Both the position numbers and the translations under genes were made by a program. Source: Carposina sasakii (lineage: Eukaryota > Arthropoda > Insecta > Lepidoptera > Carposinidae). Taken from it: 64,000 bases of DNA. The DNA is taken from assembly GCA_014607495.2 (NCBI GenBank), contig CP053172.1, positions 4,974,888-5,038,887 of the forward strand, written 5' to 3'. Below are positions 1 to 12,600 of the stretch, one piece after another. The notes beneath the pieces are model-generated. The model had not been told where the DNA came from. It was given only the letters and a program-made list of their open reading frames with translations, and made no database searches. How positions within the stretch are numbered: position 1 is the stretch's first letter; every line of letters starts with the position of its first letter.

Positions 1-226
1 ATTACAAAACGGCTAGGCATTTTGAATAGTATGAGAGAAAAAATTCCTTTTAGCACTTCGCCGGTCGCTGCAGGGACATGCTCGCTACGCTCACTCGACT
101 CGTGCGTTGTTATTTTAACAGGTCTAACATAACCTAACCTAATTAATTAAGCAGACCAATTGCTAGAAGCCAAATTGTCTCGCTCCAAAACCCATACTAT
201 TCAAAATGCCTAGTCGTTTTGTAATA
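1..226. repeat. Foldback miniature element
   Basis: About 33 bases at the start (ATTACAAAACGGCTAGGCAT...) recur inverted at 193-225 (...ATGCCTAGTCGTTTTGTAAT). A GC-rich centre contains a short TCGCTACGCTCACTCGACTC stretch. The left end may continue before the window. Confidence 0.7.
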
Positions 227-1127
227 GGGCGTGTTTTACAATATGCCTTCGACATATACATAGTTGGTAAGCCTAAATAAATAAATAAATTTTTAAAAAT
301 AGCATTGCATAATGGGAAATAAAATAAAAAAATAAACAATTTTAGTACATTAATTTTATTGTTACTAAAATAACTTAACTCTAAAGCATAGATAATATAA
401 CACATATATGTTAATTATTACAAATCATAAATTAAACAAAATACTTTTGCGACATGAAAATAAACAAGGAAATTAAAAAATTCACTTGAATATCTCTCTG
501 TTTAATAATCCGAATGGATAAGTGCTAATGCGGGTCTTCACTAGAATACATAAGCTGTATCTCCTTCCGTGCATGTCGTAAGAGTCGACTAAGGAACTCG
601 GGGACCTCATTTTATTTAGAAATAGAAAGAATCCAAAAGAACGGCATCAGGTTTTTTATTAGGCACAGTTTTGTGTATTATTATCATAAATAGTTCCTAA
701 AGAGTTTTCTACTCAATTCAATAGTACCTACTTTGTATAAAGTTTGCACTATAAAAAACCTAAAGAAGCTGATTTCGCAAACACAAAACTGAACTTTTTA
801 GTAGGATACATCAATATGGAAAAACGTAAAACTTCACTCATATCTTACAAGTATAGAGAGTGTTGTAATGTTTACAAACGATGCTTCTTCGAAAGTAAGA
901 TTTCTATCTTCAAAAAAAAAAAAAAAAACGGAGTAAACGGAAAATGCTTCAGTAACATTTCTCATTGGAATAGTTAGCTAGATTATTGTATTTGTGCCCG
1001 AAAAGCGGCGGTAGGCTCACCCGTGGGACTTAAGGCTAACTGGTTGAAAAATGAGTGTGCAATTTGCACACTTCTGCCCACCCCGTTTGGGGGACAATGA
1101 GCGTGACTATATGTATATATCTAAATG
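227..1127. other. Downstream flank of CCT7, no recognisable gene
   Basis: AT-rich, with only short noise frames. Around 1005-1110 is a stretch (TGTGCAATTTGCACACTTCT) also seen near 46710-46740, so a dispersed repeat fragment. It may include the distal CCT7 3' UTR. Confidence 0.5.
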
Positions 1128-1371
1128 TTAACACGTTGACGGACAGTTGCGTCTATAGCCGTCAAGTTCAAGTTCACTATGTGACATGACGGCAATAGCC
1201 GTCCAATACGAAACGGTCGTTTTTAGACACTGCGGCTGTATTGAATTAATCAAAATTAAGTGTATTTAAGCAGAAAGAGTAAAACCATACTTCTAATATT
1301 CTAAAAATTACAAAAACATATAGTGTCAATTTTCGAATTTCACTTGTTTCTACTGTCCGTCAACGTGTTAA
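1128..1371. mobile_element. TTAA-flanked miniature element (piggyBac-type target)
   Basis: Ends are TTAA CACGTTGACGGACAG and CTGTCCGTCAACGTG TTAA, a perfect 15-base inverted terminus with the TTAA duplication typical of piggyBac-like elements. No coding capacity. Lies 33 bases below the CCT7 stop, so it probably forms part of its 3' UTR. Confidence 0.85.
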
Positions 1372-1403
1372 GAATATATATCGTGAAGCGCTGCAAGCTA
1401 GGT

Positions 1404-1502
1404 TTATCCCATCATTGGGCGCCCCATGCCCCTGCCTGGCATCCCAGCGGTGGGCATGTCGCTCGCCTTCACGTTCTTTATTGTCTCGTCGATTGAGAGG
1501 AT
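1404..1502 (-). CDS. CCT7: CCT7 exon 14 (residues 513-544 and stop)
   Basis: Encodes [15 protein letters not shown] and a flexible Gly/Met/Arg tail ([11 protein letters not shown]) before TAA at 1404-1406. Acceptor CAG at 1503-1505. The 3' UTR must run below 1404 and would include a TTAA-flanked miniature element; no confident poly(A) signal was chosen. Confidence 0.92.
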   Translation of the reverse strand: MLSIDETIKNVKASDMPTAGMPGRGMGRPMMG

Positions 1503-4500
1503 CTGGAAGAGGAAAGAGTTTTACAAGTTTACATTAACGTATATTTTTGTAAAAGAGCCATCTATCGGAAGGAGACAGAACTAAAGTTAATATAATATAC
1601 AGGGTGTTTTTTCGTTGCCACCCTTAACAAAGGATACGTACCCTATACATCAAATAAAGTAAGTTTATGCTAAAAAAAAATGCTGGGAAATGATGTAAAT
1701 TTCAAAATATATACAGGATGATTTTTGGTCGTCAACGTTTCCGAAAACTACGGAATCTCCTCATCATCACGATCATTTTTCTCCATGGAAGCATACCTGG
1801 GAAGTGTCTGGTTTTTTTTTTTTTTTTTTTCCAAAATATTAGGGTCCAAAGTTGAGTAAATAGACTGCGTTTTTCTGCATAAAAGCACATAGACGCGCGT
1901 AGCAGGATTTTTTCACTAAAAATAATTAATATCTGTCTATAAAAAAACTAACATAAACACTAGACACTATAAATTTCGCACGATCAAGGAATTGAAATTT
2001 AAAAAAAAAAAAAAAAAATCCCAGCATTTTTTTTTAGCATAAACTTACTTTATTTCATGTATAGAATACGTACCCTTCGTTAAAGGTGGCCACAAAAAAA
2101 CATCCTGTATATTACTTGATCGGGCGAAAGGATGATGCAAAATCTTGGTACCCACCACCAATAGCTTAGTGTAGTACGTCATTGGATAGCTCTTTGTGAG
2201 CCTAACAATAATTATTATGGCCACTAGTTCCAAATCTTAGTCCGTTCAGAAATAACAGGTACTATAACATGCCAGTTGTAGCAAGAATAGAATAACGTTT
2301 TTATTATTATTTCATAATTCACTACCCTTTTGTACATCAATAAGAGTTATGAATCATTTCCTTACCTGCCCGGGAAGGCGGGCAGGGTACCAGCGGCGGG
2401 GGACGGGGGGAAGACCGAGCGCACGCGCAAGTGTCGACCGACGCAACGGATAGCTTCAGTCGTTCGTTTGTATTGTGTGTGTGACTGCGCTTCCCCGTCT
2501 TCCCGTACTATTCAGCGACTATTTACGACCATAGCATTGTTTTTGGACTCCGATAACCGTTTCTTTACGTTGACCCCGGCTTTCTCTTGGACTTTGGTGA
2601 TACTTCTAACGAACTGTGAAGTGCTTTTCGAACTACTGTGAAAAAAATGGAACCTGCTCGCAACTGTGTGATGTGTCGTAGAGGGTTCTACCGCGGAAGA
2701 TATCAGCGTCATCTTCTGACTGATGATCTCCCAAGACTACAACCAGAATTAGCAGCTTATATTCAAGACAATGGAGTCTTGGAGGTAAGATCATATTTTA
2801 ATTACAATTAAAAGGTACCTTAGGTCTAAATGGTTGGGTCATATGTTATCATTTATGATTGATTACACTAACTAATCATTTATTCACTTACTCGTTGCGT
2901 AAACACGCACGTGGTCATTTTATGCTTAACTATATACCCATTATTTTGACTATTGTTATTTTTATGTTTACGTATTGGCTATTTTAAGAGGTGAACCGGT
3001 TGGTAAAATATATTGTTTATTGTTTCAGGTAGTATTTGACAATACGCGAAGTTTATGCCATCGATGTTGGCAAAGGGCTGAAAATGCTATCAGACCGCCT
3101 CCTATCCAAGAAGTACCCCAGGAACCACAACAACAAAATGTGGATGCTATTCATGTTCCCGAGTATTCAAGAGCACCAAACACACCGAGGCACTGTATAT
3201 TTCACAACTGTCAAAACACAACTCGTTACAGGATCCCGAAAGTTGTAAAGATACATACATTTTGTGAGTATAGGATTTACATTCCCGACGGTGCAAGAGT
3301 GTGTCAAGAGCACCTCCAAAATAATAATTGGGCTGAACTACCCCAGAATTGTCTCGTGACTCATGACTTTAATGCAGCGCAGTTTAGTCACATTTGTGAC
3401 ATGATGAGAAATGCTTTGCAACACGGTTCTAGGTTGGATTTTAATGCCAGAGGTGCGTTATCCGATGAAGAGATGCATTTTTGGACCGGACGAAATAACG
3501 AACAATTCGATTCCATATTAGAGCAAACACCCTCACTAATCCAAGGATGCAGAAATCCTAGAACTGCACTGGGTATATATCTGACAAAACTGCGAACCGG
3601 TGATTCCAATCAAAGGCTTGCAAGTTTATTTAATATGACAAGACAAAACCTAGAGCGGCTAATAAAAAAAGCAAGAGATTGTCTTACCGAGGAATATGTA
3701 GTTCTTCATCTAGGAATGGACCACGTTACAAGAAATAACATCAAAGAAAGGAACCTTACTATACCAAGAGCAATATATGGAGACGATGAAAACTCGAAGG
3801 CAATTATAATATGCGACGGAACATACATTTATATTCATAAAAGTGCCAACTTCCTGTTTCAGCGACAGTCATATAGCTTACACAAGTTTCAAAATCTGTT
3901 AAAGCCTTTCTTGATAGTATGCACAGATGGATACATCATTGATGTAAAGGGACCATACGCAGCCACGAAGACAGATGCTAACATTATGAGCAGCATTATG
4001 AACAACAATGAAAATCCGATTCATATTTTGTTGGAACCTAACGATGTATTTATATTGGATCGCGGATTTAGAGATAGCCTTGGTAACATAGAAGCTTGTG
4101 GCTATGAATACCATGTTCCACCATCAAAGGACAGAGCAGAATCTCAACTGACTACCGAACAAGCTAACGAATCTCGAATGGTTACCATGTGCCGGTGGGT
4201 AGTGGAAGTGGTTAACGGCAGATTCAAGCGAGATTTCAAACTGTTACGCCAAAATATTTCAATAAGGCATTGCGAAGTATGTTCAATGATTTTAAAATAG
4301 CTGCCGCTATTTTGAACCATTTCCATCAACCAATCGTAGACAACCAATACGCCGATATGATTATAGAACAAATAAGATTGAAGTTAGATACGCCTAATAT
4401 TTTATATAATTATGTCGAAAGGAAAAGATTAAATCAAAGAAGAGCTGATTTTGTGAGGTTAGAAGCTAATGATGTAGAATTCCCAAGATACACTGAAGAG

Positions 4501-7500
4501 GAAGTTATTTTATTGGCGTTAGGGACATATCAAATAAAGCTTGCGAGATCTTACTGCAATGAGCATCTACAGAATGGAATATACACAATAGAGATTTATA
4601 GACAAAATGCACTTGAAGATTTGCCTGACTATGGTATAAATGAAAATTCTTCGCTCATGCGCGGTCGTATCCAATCTCGACATATTCGAGCAAGAATATA
4701 TTATTGTTACATTTTAATCAACAATAATAACAATACCATCTCTGAATACTACTGTACATGCCTGACTGGACGACGTACTGTAGGTACCTGTGCTCACATC
4801 GTGTCCATCGTGTGGTACCTAGGATACGCCAGGCACGAGGGATTTGTAGCCCCTGCCTTATTCCTTAATGATGTCTTACTAGATGAGGATCTGTAATATT
4901 TTATTTCATTTTGTTATCATTAATTATTTCGTTTTCATTTGTTTTGTTTCATATTGAAAGCATTTTATTTCATTTGTAATCATTGCATATTGTAAACTTA
5001 CTTATTAAGCTTCGTTGCGGCTGTTGCTTCTTTTGTACATAATCAATGGTAAAAAGGAAACGTACAAAGGAAATCATAATCGTATTTTATTTCATTTTCT
5101 TAAGGTTTATTTTCATTTTTTATTAAAGGAAAATCCATATTACCCTGATATTATATTAGGCTGGCAATCAGATCTGACTATAAATCAAGACAGGCGCCAT
5201 ACTTATTCATATTCTATAAGATAATACCTTTTCAATGATATATCACACATCACTATTGGAGCGGGTACCAGATTTCATACAATCTCTTGCATCATCCTTT
5301 ATAGTGTCCAGTGTTTATGCTAGTTTTTTATAGACAGATATTAATTATTACTCGTGAAAAAAATTTTGTTACACGCGTCAATGTGCATTTATGCAGAAAA
5401 ACGCAATCTATTTACTCAACTTTGGACCCTAATATTTTGGAAACCAGACACTTCCCAGGTATGCTTCCATGGAGAAAAATGATCGTGATGATGAGGAGAT
5501 TCCGTAGTTTTCGGGAACGATGACGACCAAAAATCATTCTGTAACTATGATGATCTCCGACCGTATTTCGGTCAAGGCGACCAATCTCTACGGAGATTGG
5601 CCAGGTATTGGCAGGAGATATTATAGTGTACAAGTGTGTGTGCGCAAACACAGATGCACTCTCTATTCCGTTACTCTCATAGTCCGATCAGATGTATCTA
5701 GTATACTAATATATAATAATATTATAAAGTTGAAGAGTTTGTTTGTTTGAACGCATTAATCTCGGGAACTACTGGTCTGATTTGAAAAATTCTTTCAGTG
5801 TTAGATAGCACATTTATCGAGGTAGGCTATAATAGGCTATATAGTAACCCGCCCCGGCTTCACACGAGTGTAATGCCTTGTCATGGGCGGCCGCTAGTAC
5901 AAAAATACAAATCTTCTCTTTATAATATTAGTGTGGCTGTCATCATCATCATCAGCCTATTGCAGTCCACTGCTGGACGTAGGCCTCCCCCAGGGCACGC
6001 CACAAGACTGCCATATAGTATTTGCCCATAGTCACCACGCTGGGCAGGCGGGTTGGTGACCGCAGTCTGTATTTTGGGCGCTGTTGCCCACCTCCCGGAA
6101 ACCCTTAATCGCCTCGTACGATACCCACGGGCAGACATGTGGTGGTACTCATTCTACTCTGCCGGCACCACGCGGCCAGATATGCATAAATAAATACCTG
6201 AGCAGCAGCCTCAGCCGCGGCGGTGATGGCGTTAACCTTGACGACGGCCGGCTCCCATACACACGACAGGAAGTTGTCTGCGATGTCCTCCTTTTGGATG
6301 TCGATGCCGTACCAGATCTCGCCTGGAACGGAACGGTCTTTATGTAGTTTCATGACTTGTGGCCGGTCGATAGACCACTATTGAATATCGAAAGGATACT
6401 ATCGAATATCGATAGGATACTATAGAATATCGATATACCACTATTGAATATCGATAGGCTACTATCAAATATCGATATACCACTATTGAATATCGATATA
6501 CCACTATTGAATATCGATAGGCTACTTTCGAATATCGATAGTCAGCAACGATAATAATACAGTACATATATATTTTATTGTACATTCAATATTGGGTTTC
6601 AATACTATCGACAATATTTATATTAAAGAAGCTATCTATAGTTTTATACCTAAATACCACTTTTTACCCATCGTGGGAGTTGGAGGCCTAGAGAGGGGCA
6701 GTTAACCGATTCGTTGCGGCACCCATTTTGGAAAACTTTTCGCCATGGCTGGGAACAAATTTTCTATGACACGGATGGCGTGTCAACCGCCTTAGAAGTC
6801 CAATGGCACGCCTAGTGTGCCATCATCAGCCATGTGTATAAAACTACACGCTTTTTTGACTGGTTTAGACTTGATTCAAGTTCAGTTGGAATCAAACTAC
6901 GGGAGTGTACGGCACGATACGATAATGAAAGGTAAGTAACTGTACTTTTTCAGATGTTTCAAACCGTTTTTGATATTGTTTATTATACAGGGTGTTTTTT
7001 TGTGGCCACCTTTAACGAAGGGTACGTATTTTATACATGAAATAAAGTAAGTTTATGCCAAAAAAAATGCTGGGAATTTTTTTATTTTTTTTTTAAATTT
7101 AAATTCCTTGATCGTGCGAAATTTATAGTGTCTAGTGTTTATGTTAGTTTTTTTATAGACAGATATTAATTATTTTTCGTGAAAAAATCCTGCTACGCGC
7201 GTCTATGTGCATTTATGCAGAAAAACGCAGTCTATTTACTCAACTTTGGACCCTAATATTTTGGAAATCAGACACTTCCCAGGTATGCTTCCATGGAGAA
7301 AAATGATTGTGATGATGAGGAGATTCCGTAGTTTTCGGGAACGTTGACGACCAAAAATCACCCTGTATTTCGGTGTATTCACGTAATTGGTCAAGGAAAC
7401 TAGCGTCTAATGTGTGTAATATATACTATATTTGTATAAGGTAATAAATAGGTACATATAACATTCAAAGGCTAGGGTTATGAGAGGTATTATTTTATTT

Positions 7501-9580
7501 GTAAAAGCATTGAATTACAATTAATTTATAAAAAAAACAACAGCAGGTCAGATAAAACACATTGGACTTTGTAACGCGTTAATATTGAACTACAAGTGTT
7601 TATCGCGAATGTGATGTGAAACAGTACTACGAATCGTACCAAATTTCGTTTCATTGGATCGCGATCGCTAGCGTTCCACACGATACATAAGATTACAACT
7701 TACTTAAGACGAACGCGTAGACACTATTGTATAAACATAGTAGAATTGAAAGATAATTATAAATATAGAAAAATATAGATTGCCTATGTAATCTTCGTGG
7801 GTGGGAGTGCACCGCACCAGCGCTCATTAGGACGAGCCGCCAGTGCACGTTACTCGTCAATCCTAACGAATTCAAAAATTATTTCTTTGAATAAAATGTT
7901 AATACAGGGTGATTTTTGGTCGTCAACGTTCCCGAAAACTACGGAATCTCCTCATCATCACGATCATTTTTCTCCATGGAAGCATACCTGGGAAGTGTCT
8001 GGTTTCCAAAATATTAGGGTCCAAAGTTGAGTAAATAGACTGCGTTTTTCTGCATAAATGCACATAGACGCGCGTAGCAGGATTTTTTCACGAAAAATAA
8101 TTAATATCTGTCTATAAAAAAAACTAACATAAACACTAGACACTATAAATTTCGCACGATCAAGGAATTTAAAAATTTTTTTTCAAAAAAAAAAAAATTC
8201 CCAGCATTTTTTTTGGCATAAACTTACTTTATTTCATGTATAGAATACGTACCCTTCGTTAAAGGTGGCCACAAAAAAAACATCCTGTATATTTATCCTG
8301 CACAATAATGATTTTCATTGTTTTTTTTAATTATTTTACTGTTATAGAGTAAACACATAAAAAGTAAGTTAGATATTCCTATTTTTTTTGGCCAGTTTAT
8401 TTCTTTTTTTGTCACTTAAGTACTTTTTAAACGAAAAGTAACTAAGTGAATTTAATGGCGAAAAATCAAAAAAAAAATGATAGAAAGATTAATTTCATTT
8501 TAATTAAATTAGCGTTAGTTAAAAATTAACATACCCTTTCTGTTACATATATACAGGATATGTATATAAATATATGTATTCAGATAGGTATATTTTTGGA
8601 TTTCTAGTATTATGTAAAATACTACAAATATTAACTCCTGTCATATTTTCATAAGGTAGCCTACTTTAAAAACACTTTGACATCACTAACACATTTTTAC
8701 TAAAAATGTCACTTGGTGACATTTAGCAGTACAACGACGAAATATTCAGATTATTTTGTTAAATTGACTCACTTTTTCTAGATTTAAATCTGTTATATTA
8801 TGTTATCTGTATTATGTACCCATATTATCTTTATTATGTACCCATATTTATGCAAATAAACTATAAAATTATTAATAAAGAAATGGAAAAAATTCCTCAC
8901 CCGGGTGGGAATCGAACCCACGACCCCTGCATTCCGCGTGTCAGTGCTCTAACCACTAAGCCACTGGGTCAATTACTCGGATGACGAATTTTACCATCTC
9001 TTTTCTAAATTACATATTGGCAACGTTATTCTTCATCCCGATAGTTATACACTAGCCAAATCTCGGCAAACAAAGCTGAATCCCTCAGCACAATGTTCAA
9101 AGATGAAACGATCAACCATATCCTAACGGATTATATTAATGGAGAAGTGTTTTTATAAATTTATCTTAGTCAAGATATTATATATTATAAAATTATTAAT
9201 AAAGAAATGGAAAAAATTAATAAATTATCTGAATCTGAAACTCAATGTGAAAATGAAGAAGAAACTTTTAAACAACATTCACTATCATACTCAGATGTTG
9301 GAACTTACAAACCTGAAAAGATATAAATGAAATTGTATTAGGCGTTACAATTCGGAAGTTCAAACATTTACTATGAGTGCGCCCACCACCGGGCCCTACA
9401 CCCTCCACTGACCCTCGGATCTGATAACTCATAACTGCGAAAACAGGCACTTGCACTAACTACAATCGCCACGAGACTGTTGTCGCAGTTATGAGTTATC
9501 AGATCCGAGGGTCAGTGGAGGGTGTAGGGCCCGGTGGTGGGCGCACCCATAGTGAATCCAAGTACACTAGCAAAGGTTGT

Positions 9581-9614
<34 letters not shown>

Positions 9615-12600
9615 CAGGTAGGAAGGTATAACACGTCCGAGTACTAATAATAGTAGAGCGGAAGTATCTTCAAATATAAAAAATAGGTAATATTAAATGA
9701 AACAATGACGGGCGGCAGGGGTTGCGATAATTTCTGCCTACGATAAATTGTCTATATGTCCGTGAGAATAAGGTTCACCTTGCTTAGGGATAGTTATGTA
9801 TCATAGAAAGAGTCGGCTACCTATTGTTGCTGACCGACGGCACGTTTTTTACAATCTTTTTCATGTGTTGAAATATTATCCGTATGCTTATTGAAGTAAG
9901 GCTTATAATTGCTTAGGGCCATGTATCATATAAAAAGCCGGCTATTGTTTGACGATGATCTTCGAAATCTCTCATGTGTTTCGTGTCTTAGCTAGTTTAT
10001 GGTGCTCAGTATTCATTTAAAGCAGGGGTTCCCAAACTTTCATTTTTCATAGACCCCTTTCAAAAGTTATCTGGTTCTGGTGGACCCCTACATACTTACA
10101 CCACATACAAATTAATGGTGAAATCCTATTTTTTCACGCCAACGTAGACTCCCATCGAGTCTCTTGTGGACCCCTGGGGGTCCACCTGGACCACTTTGGG
10201 AACCACTGATTTAAAGTCATTTGTTATTATTAAGTCGGCCAACTTATATTTTAACAAATTTATGATGATATTTAATTCCAATTTAGAAAAAAAAAAATAC
10301 AATGGCGAATGCGCAGGAATGTTGAGACGCTCCAGAAAGTTGCATACAAGATAACAAAATACCTATGCATTTTTTTATAAAACTAAAATTTTACTTGCAT
10401 TTCAAAATCATTAACGAAAAAAAAAACACGTTGTATTTGTTATAAAAAAATGAATTAAAAAATCACGATGATTTTGTTCTAAATACCTATATCCTTTATA
10501 TCGACCTATTTTGAAGTCCCGTTGTTACAATCAATTCAAATAGACACGCGTTTCGTGTACCTAGTGCAAATGTAAAGTCAATGCAATTTATAAAGGTTGT
10601 CAATCCCTGGAACTGATGCATTCACGCACTATCGAGAGACTAAGACAACAGGCTTAATCTACGTGGAAAATCTTGATACGTTTTGTTCTGGGCAGACCCT
10701 TACAAAACTTAATCTGAGGGATCGATGAGACAATCGATGAAAAAATGACACACCTATCGTGTCATAAGCCACTAGTTAAAATCAGCAACGAATCGGTTAA
10801 GGCGCCAGAAATAAATAGCGCATCTAATGTGCAATTAACATTTTTAAGGTGAAATAAAAATGGGGGGCGCTACTGATTTTCAAAGTGGGCTTTAGACGAA
10901 ATAACTTTGGCAAACCTCTTCTCTAGAGGTTAATAAACTCTTTTTTATTTTTATTTATTTATTTAGGACATCAGTTACACAATACATACAGGATGTTTTT
11001 TCGTCGCCACCCTTAACGAAGAGTACGTACTCTATACATCAAATAAAGTAAGTTTATGCCAAAAAAAAATGCTGGGAAACGATGTAAATTTTTTTGAAAA
11101 AAAAAAAAAAATCCTTGATCGGGCGAAATTTCTAGTGTCCAATGTTTATGCTAGTTTTTTCATAGACAGATAATAATTATTTCTCGTGAAAAAATCTTGC
11201 TACACGCGTCAATGTGCATTTATGCAGAAAAACGCAGTCTATTTACTCAACTTTGGACCCTAATATTTTGGAAACCAGACACTTCCCAGGTATGCTTCCC
11301 TGGAGAAAAATGATCGTGATGATGAGGAGATTATGTAGTTTTCGGGAACGTTGACGACCAAAAATCAGGCTGTATGTCAATATTGTGAGATGTGTCGTTA
11401 GAATACTTACCATTGTGATGTTTATTCCTCAGCTGGTTCAACAATGCCGTAGCGTCTAAGCCCGCGTTGTCACACAGTTGTCTCGGGATCGCCTCCAACG
11501 CTCGGGCGATGGCCGCCATTAGTAACTGCTCTTTACCGAACACGGTCTTAGAGTGCGCGCGCAGGTATTTCGATATCTCCATGTCTATTGCGCCTCCGCC
11601 TGCGAATGTACGAAAAAGTTAATATAATACATACATACATAATAATCACGCCTCTTTCCCTGCGGGGGTAGGCAGAGATTACGGATCTCCACTTGCTACG
11701 ATCCTGACACACCTCTTTCGCTTCATCTACTTTCATGATATTCTTCATGCACGCTCGTCGGTTTAGGGTACTCTTGACCTGACCTTTTTTTAGAATTTCA
11801 CCAATTTGATCGGTGAAAGTCCGGCGAGGTCTTCCCCTTCCAACCCTTCCATCCACTCTTCCGCTGTACACTTTGTTAATATAAAATGTGGTTAAAAGCC
11901 AAATAAATAATAGAGAAATAAATAAGTTCTATGCTGATCTGGGAGCGAAAAAAAAAAACGTATAATAGGTACTATAGCTGCTTCTCTTCCCGGGCATACT
12001 GTACAAGTCAGTAGACTGCAGGGATTCCCGAACTTTTATTACTCATAGACCCCTTTCAAAAGTTATCTGGTTCTGGTGGACCCCCTGGACCCCCTACAGG
12101 CCCACATCACATACAAATTAAATGTGAACCCTCATTTTTTCACGCCAACGTAGACCCCCATCGAGTCTCCTGTGGACCCCTGGGGGTCCACCTGGACCAC
12201 TTTGGGAACCACTGCAGTAGAGGGACAAGAGGGTCTTGGCGTTTTGTAGGCGATGGGCTGACCACCTGTCACTACTAACCGAACTTGTACATCTCAACTA
12301 TACCCTCAAAATTGGTCAGAAGTGACACCATGTGGTTCTATCGGCCCTTGGTGCTCTGCCTACCCCGTAAGGGATAAAGGCGTGATTATATGTATGTACT
12401 TATGTAAATAATAGAGAGCCTTATATGTAGAGTATATTACAATTTCTATACTAGTATTATCATAAAGTTAAGTTATTATAGTGATCATGAAATAACAAAC
12501 ATTAGGGTCGATTCCGGCAGTCACACTTAAACCTATAATCTTAGTCAGGTCTATCTCTCTCCGTTCTTAACATAAATGGCCGAGAGAGAAAAGGACAGGT

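Larger units (their letters stand above)
2130..5297 (+). mobile_element. DDE transposon with SWIM-finger transposase (PIF/Harbinger-ISL2EU-like)
   Basis: 3168 bases. Left end GGATGATGCAA and right end TTGCATCATCC are inverted repeats. They extend to about 36 bases (sharing GGTACCC and CCAATAG), interrupted by a 12-base indel. It lies between AAA and TTT of the family A target with no duplicated bases. It carries a two-exon transposase gene. Confidence 0.85.
1600..5541 (+). mobile_element. Miniature family A copy 1, split by two later insertions
   Basis: Left piece 1600-1711 starts CAGGGTGTTTTTTCG after TA. It resumes at 2110-2129 (TTGATCGGGCGAAA) and 5298-5541 (TTTATAGTGTCC... to the family right end). 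Comparison with the intact copy at 10989-11373 shows that 1714-2107 and 2130-5297 are insertions. Confidence 0.8.

Noticed and set aside
6340..6585. 81-codon frame with YRYSIVV repeats
   Set aside because: Read-out of the 21-base minisatellite, no start context or homologue expected.
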